From an uncultured Clostridia bacterium (GTDB lineage: Bacteria > Bacillota > Clostridia > Christensenellales > Aristaeellaceae): DNA of 11,779 nt. Within the stretch, counting starts at the first letter, position 1; each line of letters starts with the position of its first letter. The DNA is taken from assembly GCA_934667105.1 (NCBI GenBank), contig CAKULG010000041.1:1-11779 (forward strand). The letters are read 5' to 3'. Positions 7,012-11,779 of the stretch are shown here, one piece after another. Both the position numbers and the translations under genes were made by a program. The notes beneath the pieces were generated by a model. That model saw only the letters and a list, made by a program, of their open reading frames with translations, did no database searches and had not been told where the DNA came from.

Positions 7012-7146
7012 TGCGAGAGGGCGTTCTTGGGGAGGGTCGCCCCGCGTCCACGCGGAAGCGGGCCGCGGGTTTCGGGCGGCAAACGAAGGTTTGCTCGCCC
7101 TCAGCCGCCCCTAAAGGGGCGGCGCTCATCAGAACACCCTCTCGCA
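7012..7146. repeat. Composite inverted-repeat element after RNase J
   Basis: Arms TGCGAGAGGGCGTTCT (7012-7027) and AGAACACCCTCTCGCA (7131-7146) are complementary at 15 of 16 positions. They enclose about 100 bases that contain the GC-rich repeat copy 2 (7038-7106) and a perfect 8-bp hairpin (7104-7111 with 7116-7123, loop TAAA). It begins 19 bases after the rnj stop. It is followed by TTTCAAAAAAGTCGA (7150-7164) and then a terminator. An ORF through here has no ribosome binding site and is not credible. Confidence 0.75.
7038..7106 (+). repeat. GC-rich dispersed repeat, copy 2 (hairpin)
   Basis: Homologous to 8-77 in opposite orientation. GGGCG (7074-7078) pairs with CGCCC (7096-7100), and GCAAAC (7079-7084) pairs with GTTTGC (7089-7094) around GAAG, with a single bulged base at 7095. 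Relative to copy 1, one stem pair differs on both sides, so pairing is kept. Confidence 0.7.
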
Positions 7147-7169
7147 CGCTTTCAAAAAAGTCGATACGA

Positions 7170-7198
7170 AAAAAGGAGGCGAGTTTCGCCTTCTTTTT
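7170..7198 (+). terminator. Terminator of RNase J, possibly bidirectional
   Basis: GGCGA (7178-7182) pairs with TCGCC (7186-7190) around a 3-base loop. The stem extends through A-T, G-T and G-C pairs into an A-tract on the left and TTTTT (7194-7198) on the right. The minus strand also ends in six T but has a less perfect stem, so it might help end the coiled-coil gene transcript. A second hairpin at 7203-7227 (GCGGAGAAGC / GCTTTTCCGC) lies just beyond. Confidence 0.7.
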
Positions 7199-7243
7199 GT
7201 TTGCGGAGAAGCCGTCAGCTTTTCCGCTTCCTGATTTTACCCA

Positions 7244-7313
7244 GACAGCTTTCTTGGAGAGGGACGGGAGAGGCCTTCCTTGGCTTGCAAAGAAGACCTC
7301 CCACGCTAATTAT
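7244..7313. repeat. Hairpin element after the coiled-coil gene
   Basis: Same layout as the units at 378-605: AGCTTTCTTGG, a G-rich stretch, then GGGAGAGGCCTTCCTTGG folding back on CAAAGAAGACCTCCC, then an AT-rich tail. The hairpin ends about 13 bases from the stop codon of the coiled-coil gene, the same distance as hairpin c from the rlmH stop. Confidence 0.65.
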
Positions 7314-7317
7314 ACTT

Positions 7318-8391
7318 TTATTTAATAATGAATTCAACCTGGAAGGAAAGCACAGGGGCTTCCTCCGCGCCAAAGGCGGCAAAATCGACGGTGTATTTCC
7401 CGGCAGCCAGCACAGGGGTTTTCATCGCCGCGGCACCGTCCGCGGGCAGGTCCGTCCATTCCTGCTGGAAAACCTGCTTGCCCGCCGCGTTGGTGATAGT
7501 CAGCTGCGCCTTTTCAAGGGCCAGAGGCGCATCGGCCTGGGCGCGAAGCGCTTCCAGTTCCTTTTGCAGCGCGTCGATGGCCTGGGCCTTTTCATCGTTT
7601 AGCTGCGCCTCCCAATCCTGCTTGGCGGCGTCCAGCTTGCCCTCCCATTCGACCTTCAGCGCTTCATATTTCTGGGCGGCGGCGTCCGCCGCGCTCTGCA
7701 GCGCGTCTTCGGCGCTCTTTTTCAGCGCGTCCAGGGATTCCTGCAGCGTGGTTTTTTCCTGGGTGTTAGCCGCTGCCGTTTCCGTGAGGCTGGCGACCTC
7801 GGCTTCCAATTCCGCCTTTTCCGCCGCCAAGGCCGTTCTGTCGGCCTCCGCCTGCTTGGCGCTTTCCTGGGCCGCAGTCAGCTGCGCCTCCAGCGCTTCC
7901 TTCTGCTGGGTCAGCTCCGCCGACGCTTCCTCCGCCTGCTTGGCGCTTTCCTGAGCCGCGGCCAACTGCGCCTCCAGCGCTTCCTTCTGCTGGGTCAGCT
8001 CCGCCGACGCTTCCTCCGCCTGCTTGGCGCTTTCCTGAGCCGCGGCCAGCTGCGCCTCCAGCGCTTCCTTCTGCTGGGTCAGCTCCGCCGCAGTCGCCCC
8101 CGCCGTTTGAAGCTCGGCGGTAAGCGCGTCAGCTTTCTGCTCCAATTCCGTTTTTTCGGCGGTCAGGGCCGTTTCGCCTTCCGCGGCGGCGTCCAGCTTG
8201 GCCTGCAATTCCTGCTGCGCCGCTTCGGCCTGCTGCTTATAATCGGCGTATTCGGCGGTCTGCGCGTCCAGCTGGCCCTGCAGGGCGTCCCGGGCGGAGA
8301 CTGCGTCTCCTCTTTGCCCCACCAGCACGGCGATTACCACGGCTGCCGCCAGCAGAACGATGCTCATGAGAATGGCTACGGTTTTCTTCAC
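7318..8391 (-). CDS. Membrane-anchored Ala-rich coiled-coil protein with 28-residue repeats
   Basis: Function not recognised. The 357-residue product has an N-terminal transmembrane segment (about 4-24, after MKK), so the rest is probably outside the membrane. Residues about 30-288 are a long Ala/Glu/Gln/Lys coiled coil. Within it are two nearly identical 28-residue repeats (102-129, 130-157) and a partial third (158-181), visible as 84-bp DNA repeats. The tail (about 289-357) is different: alternating hydrophobic residues and APLALEKAQLTIT, GKYTVDFAAFG and LSFQVEFIIK suggest a small beta-sandwich. The start is GTG at 8389-8391, with AGGAAAGGAAG about 10 bases upstream. It could be a cell-envelope spacer or structural protein. 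Repeat number could vary by recombination. Confidence 0.8.
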   Translation of the reverse strand: MKKTVAILMSIVLLAAAVVIAVLVGQRGDAVSARDALQGQLDAQTAEYADYKQQAEAAQQELQAKLDAAAEGETALTAEKTELEQKADALTAELQTAGATAAELTQQKEALEAQLAAAQESAKQAEEASAELTQQKEALEAQLAAAQESAKQAEEASAELTQQKEALEAQLTAAQESAKQAEADRTALAAEKAELEAEVASLTETAAANTQEKTTLQESLDALKKSAEDALQSAADAAAQKYEALKVEWEGKLDAAKQDWEAQLNDEKAQAIDALQKELEALRAQADAPLALEKAQLTITNAAGKQVFQQEWTDLPADGAAAMKTPVLAAGKYTVDFAAFGAEEAPVLSFQVEFIIK

Positions 8392-8506
8392 AAAAGATGC
8401 ACTTCCTTTCCTTTTTCAAATGGCGATTACTTTAATGCATTCGACGCGAAGCGGAAAAATCCTCCGTTCCCGGAAAAAAAGACCCCGGTTTTTCAATGCA
8501 CGCATA

Positions 8507-8535
8507 TTGACCGCCCATAGGCGGCACCCTAAGAG
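8507..8535 (+). promoter_or_regulatory. Weak candidate promoter for the 49-residue ORF
   Basis: TTGACC (8507-8512) is one base from the -35 consensus and is followed at 17 bases by TAAGAG (8530-8535), a poor -10. I see no better pair in 8392-8580, and no convincing promoter for the divergent coiled-coil gene. Confidence 0.25.
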
Positions 8536-8580
8536 CGCACAGCAAAGCAGGGCGGCGCACCCGCCCGGAGAGGAGGAGCC

Positions 8581-8730
8581 ATGGATTCGCAGGAAAAAAG
8601 AAAATGGCAGCGGCGAGGCGTGTTCGCCCTGCTGAGCCGCCGGGATAACAGCGACGTGCTGGGCAGCTATACCGGCACCCCCAAGGACCCGGAGGATGAA
8701 GAACCGGTGCAGGACGTGGACGATCTGTGA
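8581..8730 (+). CDS. Small 49-residue acidic-tailed protein, unknown function
   Basis: A short gene supported by a strong ribosome binding site (GAGAGGAGGAG ending 3 bases before ATG; AGGAGG core at usable spacing) and by GC-rich third codon positions like its neighbours. The protein starts MDSQEKRKWQRRGVFALLSRR, which is basic. It ends with an acidic tail containing GSYTGTP (28-34) and EPVQDVDDL (41-49). There is no signal peptide and no clear membrane span. The basic-to-acidic layout and motif-like tail suggest a small cytosolic binding protein. I have an impression, not verified, that a GSYTG...PVQDxDDL pattern recurs in small Clostridia proteins. It is divergent from the coiled-coil gene and convergent with the MATE gene. 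Confidence 0.65.
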   Translation: MDSQEKRKWQRRGVFALLSRRDNSDVLGSYTGTPKDPEDEEPVQDVDDL

Positions 8731-8741
8731 GGCGGGAATAC

Positions 8742-8786
8742 TGCGGGGGAGAGTCGCTCTTGCGGCCCCCCTTCGAAAAAGTCCAC
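8742..8786 (+). repeat. Short inverted-repeat element after the 49-residue ORF
   Basis: Starts 11 bases after the stop codon with TGCGGGGG. GGGGG (8745-8749) pairs with CCCCC (8766-8770), and an inner AGAG (8750-8753) pairs with CTCT (8757-8760). It continues into CTTCGAAAAAGTCCAC (8771-8786), resembling the tail at 7150-7164. Looks like a shorter relative of the element after RNase J, without the central GC-rich insert. Confidence 0.5.
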
Positions 8787-8836
8787 CCGTGGAAGAGCGA
8801 AAAAAACAGGGACTGGGAAAAACGAAAATAAAGTAT

Positions 8837-8883
8837 TTGCGGGAGAACCGCTTTTTGTAAGCCAAAGAACGGTTCCCCCGCAA
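8837..8883. repeat. Hairpin element after the MATE gene
   Basis: The left arm TTGCGGGAGAACCGCTTTTTG folds on the right arm CAAAGAACGGTTCCCCCGCAA with a few mismatches, giving about 18-20 paired bases around a 4-5 base loop. The hairpin ends 7 bases from the MATE stop codon. It has the same CTTTG...CAAAG core as the elements at 378-605 and 7244-7313. Confidence 0.65.
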
Positions 8884-8890
8884 TATTTAT

Positions 8891-10267
8891 TCACACCTTC
8901 GCATGCACCCAGCGGCCGCGATGGAAGCGAACGTAGAGCAGCAGGCTGCGCACCCCCAGATCGGCCACCATGGCCCACCAGAAGCCCGCCACGCCGAAGC
9001 CCAGCGCCGTGCCAAACAGCCAGGCGAAGGGGATGCGAACGCCCCACATGGTGGCCAGGCCGTACAAGAAAGGCACCTTGGTATCGCCCGCGCCCCGCAG
9101 CGCCCCCGAAGCCACGATGGATACGGCGTTAAAGGGCTGCTCAAAGGCGCAGATGCGAATCAGCATGGCCCCGATGCGGCGCACCTCCGCATCCGGCGTA
9201 AGCAGGGAAATCAGCCAGGGCGCCAGCAGATACATGCCCGCGCCGATAGCCGTCAGCAGCGCCAGGCACAGCGTCACGGCGCGGCCGCCCTGCCGCCGGG
9301 CTTCCTGGGGCTTTTTCGCGCCCAGGCCCTGGCCCACCAGGGCGGTGGCGGCGGCGGAAAAGCCGTAGGCGGGCATATACCCCAGGCTTTCCACCTGAAT
9401 GGACTGGTTATGGGCGGCGAAGGCGGCCACCCCCTGGCCGGATACCATTCGGGCGAAAAACATCTGGCCCAGGTTAATGGCCGCCCGCTCCAGGGCGGCG
9501 GGATAGGCGATGCGCAGCACGCGCTTGGCCAGGCCGGAATCCCAGCGCATTTTCCATTGCACGGGCAGGGCGGAATTTTTCCGCCGGGCGGAAAGCAGGA
9601 TATACGCGCCCGCGCTGGCGGTGGCCAGGGCGCTGGCCAGGGCGGCCCCCGCAACGCCCATACCCGCCCCCCACAGGGGGAAGGAAAGGCCCAGCAGGCT
9701 GCCCTGGCGCGGCGAATAAATCAGCAGGAAATTCAGCGCCACATTCAGCCCGTTGGAAAGCAGCCCGGCGATCATGGGCGTGCGGGTATCCCCCGCGCCG
9801 CGCATCAGCGCGCCCATGGCCATGCCGGTGAAATGCGGCACAAAGCCCAGCGACAGAAAGCGCATATAGGCGATGGCATCCGGGTAAACGGCGGGGTCCG
9901 CGTTCATAATCACGGGCACCAGCGGCGCGGCCAGCAGCATCAGCGCCGTTAAAAACGCGCTGAGCAGCAGCGCCATTTTGAACACCTGGCCGCTCACCCG
10001 GGCGGCCTCTTTTTGATCGCCAGCGCCGATCATGCGCGCCACCAGCGCCGTGCCGCCCACGCCCAGGGCCTGCACCACGCCGCTTACCAGCCAGGAGGGG
10101 GAGGAATTCACGCCCACCGCCGCCGTGGCCGCCGGGCCCAGCACGCCGATCATGGCCGCGTCCGCCAGAGAAATGAGGATGACCGATAAATTTTCCAGCA
10201 CGCAGGGCCAGGCCAGCCGCAGCACCAGCCGATCCGTTTCCCGCCGCTGGGCAGAAGATGCGTTCAT
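8891..10267 (-). CDS. MATE family efflux transporter
   Basis: A cation-coupled multidrug or metabolite exporter in the inner membrane. The 458 residues match the family's usual size and about twelve transmembrane helices. The internal two-fold repeat is visible: RGAGDTRTPM at 156-165 in the N half and RGAGDTKVPF at 391-400 in the C half. Other family features are SLADAAMIGVLGPAATAAVG (33-52), ALVARMIGAGD (74-84) and the half-repeat counterpart ALVGQGLGAKK (309-319). Start ATG at 10265-10267 with GGAGAGG about 8-9 bases upstream. Substrate unknown. It follows the 243-residue membrane protein gene in the same direction, but a terminator lies between, so it may be transcribed separately or by read-through. 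No clear promoter found. Confidence 0.94.
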   Translation of the reverse strand: MNASSAQRRETDRLVLRLAWPCVLENLSVILISLADAAMIGVLGPAATAAVGVNSSPSWLVSGVVQALGVGGTALVARMIGAGDQKEAARVSGQVFKMALLLSAFLTALMLLAAPLVPVIMNADPAVYPDAIAYMRFLSLGFVPHFTGMAMGALMRGAGDTRTPMIAGLLSNGLNVALNFLLIYSPRQGSLLGLSFPLWGAGMGVAGAALASALATASAGAYILLSARRKNSALPVQWKMRWDSGLAKRVLRIAYPAALERAAINLGQMFFARMVSGQGVAAFAAHNQSIQVESLGYMPAYGFSAAATALVGQGLGAKKPQEARRQGGRAVTLCLALLTAIGAGMYLLAPWLISLLTPDAEVRRIGAMLIRICAFEQPFNAVSIVASGALRGAGDTKVPFLYGLATMWGVRIPFAWLFGTALGFGVAGFWWAMVADLGVRSLLLYVRFHRGRWVHAKV

Positions 10268-10303
10268 AGGGGGTTCCTCTCCATCCTTCTGTATTTACCA
10301 ATG

Positions 10304-10346
10304 AAAAAGGCGCGCCCTGTTCGCCCTGCAAGGTCGCGCCCTTTTT
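10304..10346 (-). terminator. Terminator downstream of the membrane protein gene
   Basis: AAAAAGGCGCG (10304-10314) pairs with CGCGCCCTTTTT (10335-10346) with one bulged C and a loop of about 20 bases. T-runs follow the stem on both strands, so it could work in either direction. It starts 13 bases after the stop codon of the gene ending at 10360 and separates it from the MATE gene. Confidence 0.6.
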
Positions 10347-10359
10347 ATGCCGTCGGGGC

Positions 10360-11091
10360 TTACGCCTGCGGCAGCGTCAGGTGCGCAAGAATTTCCTCCG
10401 CCTCCGCGACCATGGCGTCCTCGCCGGGCAGCGCATCCTTGGCCGCCTTGCCGGAGAACAGGTTCACCAGCACGCTGGAATGCTGCACCGTATCGGCGTA
10501 AACAACCAGCGCGGCGGTATAGGTTCCGGCAGGCTCGGTATTTTCCTGGATGGTGTAAAGATACCGGACGGGAATACCCGCCAGCGCGCCCGTTTTCGCT
10601 TCGCCCGTTTCGGTATAGGTGCCGGAGGTGAGCAGCGTTTCAATCATTTCCTCCCCGGTTTTCTCCTTCACGCCGGAAACGTACACGCGCTGCACCGTGG
10701 CGGCTTCGTCCTCGGCGGCGTAATAGAAGCTCTGCTCCTTTTTATCGCTGGAGAAGTTGTTGTCCGCCGATTGATCGGCATAGCCCTCCAGGGGCGTGAA
10801 TTCGCCGAATTTATAATAGCGCGGGGAGCGCGAGGTGCCCAGATTGCGCACCAGCCAATCCTGCTCCACGCCCACCAGATTGCCCATAAACATGCGCAGG
10901 GAGCCCGCGGGCGCATAGAAATAATCCACCGCCAGCCACACGCCCACGATCAGCGCCAGCAGCGCCGCGCCCCCGGCGATCAGCTGCTTTTTATGCTTCT
11001 GATAAAAGGCCCGGCGCTTTTGCAGCTTTTGCTCTTCTTCCTTCTTTTTGCGGATGGATACATGCGTTCTTTGATGATACCTTTTCGCCAT
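10360..11091 (-). CDS. Single-pass membrane protein of unknown function
   Basis: A 243-residue protein I do not recognise. Residues 1-35 are strongly basic (MAKRYHQRTH then RKKKEEEQKLQKRR), a cytoplasmic segment with a short charged helix. A transmembrane span follows at about 36-58 (QLIAGGAALLALIVGVWLAV). The remaining ~185 residues should be outside the membrane and look folded (alternating beta-like stretches such as PVRYLYTIQ and TYTAALVVYAD), without cysteines. The ATG at 11089-11091 is preferred over one three codons upstream because GGGGGA is about 9 bases before it but only 1 base before the upstream ATG. It is transcribed leftward from its own promoter, divergent from an HxlR regulator that may control it. 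Confidence 0.8.
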   Translation of the reverse strand: MAKRYHQRTHVSIRKKKEEEQKLQKRRAFYQKHKKQLIAGGAALLALIVGVWLAVDYFYAPAGSLRMFMGNLVGVEQDWLVRNLGTSRSPRYYKFGEFTPLEGYADQSADNNFSSDKKEQSFYYAAEDEAATVQRVYVSGVKEKTGEEMIETLLTSGTYTETGEAKTGALAGIPVRYLYTIQENTEPAGTYTAALVVYADTVQHSSVLVNLFSGKAAKDALPGEDAMVAEAEEILAHLTLPQA

Positions 11092-11108
11092 GGCGCTCAT
11101 TCCCCCGG

Positions 11109-11127
11109 TACAATAAATTTTATTGTA
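11109..11127. promoter_or_regulatory. AT-rich perfect palindrome, candidate operator
   Basis: TACAATAAATTTTATTGTA is a perfect inverted repeat with 9-base arms around one central base. It begins 3 bases downstream of the -10 box of the leftward promoter and covers its predicted start point, a classic repressor position. The bound regulator is not known. The adjacent HxlR protein is a candidate. Confidence 0.5.
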
Positions 11128-11130
11128 TCC

Positions 11131-11140
11131 ATTATATCAC
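11131..11140 (-). promoter_or_regulatory. Extended -10 promoter of the membrane protein gene
   Basis: On the minus strand TGATATAAT gives a perfect -10 (TATAAT, 11131-11136) with an extended TG element. The -35 at 17 bases is poor (TAGCGG). Predicted start is near 11124, inside the palindrome. Confidence 0.6.
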
Positions 11141-11245
11141 ACTCTCTCCGTTTCCGCTACTCCCCCCGGCGCAATTCACAATTTATTCATGTATCCGCGT
11201 CAAACATAGGTTACACATTTCGAATAACCCCTTTGGCATTTGGGC

Positions 11246-11274
11246 TTGCTTTCGCTCGCCTCTGGCAGTATAAT
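11246..11274 (+). promoter_or_regulatory. Promoter of the HxlR regulator
   Basis: TTGCTT (11246-11251), 17-base spacer, TATAAT (11269-11274). Predicted start is near 11281, giving a leader of about 150 bases before the ATG. GGTTA / TAACC arms (11209-11213, 11225-11229) lie just upstream of the -35. Confidence 0.8.
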
Positions 11275-11371
11275 AGTACCGTAGAAACGGATTGTAAAGT
11301 AAGCACAATAATGTGCCGTAGTTACCCAAATGGATACTATTGGCTGGTTATCTGAAGGAAACGATTGCGTC

Positions 11372-11396
11372 CCTGCGGGCGTTTTCAGCCCTCAGG
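11372..11396 (+). promoter_or_regulatory. Hairpin in the HxlR leader
   Basis: CCTGCGGGC (11372-11380) pairs with GCCCTCAGG (11388-11396) with one C/T mismatch around a 7-base loop. It ends about 36 bases before the ATG, upstream of the ribosome binding site. It is not followed by a T-run, so it is not an intrinsic terminator. Confidence 0.35.
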
Positions 11397-11432
11397 CGGG
11401 CAAATGTTAATTTTCAGAAGAAGGTTTTTCCA

Positions 11433-11765
11433 ATGAGCGAAACGAAAGCTTCGCTGTCGGCGTGCCCGGTAGAAACCACCCTTACACTGATCGGCGATAA
11501 ATGGAAGGTGCTGCTTCTGCGCGACCTGATGCCAGGAACGAAGCGCTTTGGCGAATTGAAAAAATCGGTGGGCAGCGTCTCTCAGAAGGTGCTGACTGCG
11601 CAACTGCGCGCCATGGAGGAAAAAGGTCTGGCTCAGCGCAAAGTCTACGCCGAGGTACCGCCGCACGTGGAATACTCTCTGACCGAGCTGGGCAGAAGCC
11701 TGAAGCCCATCCTTGATTCCATGTGGGTCTGGGGCGAAGATTACAAGCGGAAATACGAAGCGTGA
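11433..11765 (+). CDS. HxlR-family winged-helix transcriptional regulator
   Basis: HxlR/MarR-like dimeric DNA-binding regulator, 110 residues, the usual family size. It has CPVETTLTLIGDKWKVLLLRDLM (11-33). C11 sits at the position of the N-terminal cysteine that senses thiol-reactive compounds in some members such as YodB. The recognition helix region is VSQKVLTAQLRAMEEKGL (49-66), followed by the wing VPPHVEYSLTELGRSLKPIL (75-94). The frame is open from a TTG at 11340, but the ATG at 11433-11435 has GAAGAAGG 8 bases upstream and gives the normal family N-terminus. It is divergent from the membrane protein gene. HxlR proteins usually repress or activate adjacent genes and themselves. Nothing after the stop (11766-11779) can be read. 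Confidence 0.93.
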   Translation: MSETKASLSACPVETTLTLIGDKWKVLLLRDLMPGTKRFGELKKSVGSVSQKVLTAQLRAMEEKGLAQRKVYAEVPPHVEYSLTELGRSLKPILDSMWVWGEDYKRKYEA

Positions 11766-11779
11766 TCAGAAATTAAATA

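Noticed and set aside
5307..7082. 591-codon minus-strand ORF opposite RNase J
   Set aside because: His/Ala/Gly-rich shadow of a GC-rich gene. The plus frame has all RNase J motifs.
7011..7325. 104-codon ORF after RNase J
   Set aside because: It runs through the inverted repeat, the terminator and a hairpin element and has no proper ribosome binding site.
7328..7954. 208-codon Ser/Ala-rich plus-strand ORF
   Set aside because: Antisense reading of the coiled-coil repeats.
8903..9952. 349-codon plus-strand ORF opposite the MATE gene
   Set aside because: Composition (His/Gly/Gln/Ala) and position mark it as a shadow of the transporter.

Overview
The window looks like chromosome from a high-GC member of the Bacillota (Clostridia-like), probably an uncultured or gut lineage. 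This is inferred from the gene set (RNase J, a ComEB-type dCMP deaminase, an LCP cell-wall protein, RlmH, MTA/SAH nucleosidase, an HxlR regulator), the strong AAGGAGG ribosome binding sites and the GC-rich third codon positions. No species can be named from sequence alone. I see no tRNA, rRNA, CRISPR array, transposase or phage gene.

Layout. Positions 1-616 hold no gene. They contain a GC-rich hairpin repeat, a leftward terminator, an inverted hairpin element, a long stem-loop and three tandem ~83-bp hairpin units. Positions 617-4950 are a leftward six-gene operon: M19 dipeptidase, mtnN, comEB, an LCP protein, a HAD phosphatase and rlmH. It has a good extended -10 promoter at 5016-5044. The last five genes overlap or nearly touch, so they are probably translationally coupled. 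RlmH consumes SAM and releases SAH, which MtnN degrades, so the first and last parts of the operon are metabolically linked. A divergent promoter at about 5200 drives RNase J on the plus strand (5328-6992).

Positions 6993-7317 are a repeat-rich stretch between convergent genes, with a nested inverted repeat and a terminator. Next come a leftward membrane-anchored coiled-coil protein (7318-8391), a divergent unlisted 49-codon gene (8581-8730), another hairpin-rich convergent gap, a leftward MATE transporter (8891-10267) and a leftward single-pass membrane protein of unknown function (10360-11091). An HxlR-family regulator (11433-11765) is divergent from that last gene. The region between them has two clear promoters, an AT-rich perfect palindrome and several GTATCC/GGATAC hexamers.

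The enzymes are ordinary. The most unusual content is between genes. A family of hairpins with the core CTTTGG...CCAAAG sits directly after the stop codons of rlmH, the coiled-coil gene and the MATE gene. Related GC-rich inverted repeats follow the stops of RNase J and the 49-codon gene. A second, GC-rich repeat present at both 8-77 and 7038-7106 forms a hairpin in which one base pair has changed on both sides, which points to a selected RNA or DNA structure. These repeats, the 49-codon gene and the HxlR-linked divergent promoter are the best candidates for undescribed biology.
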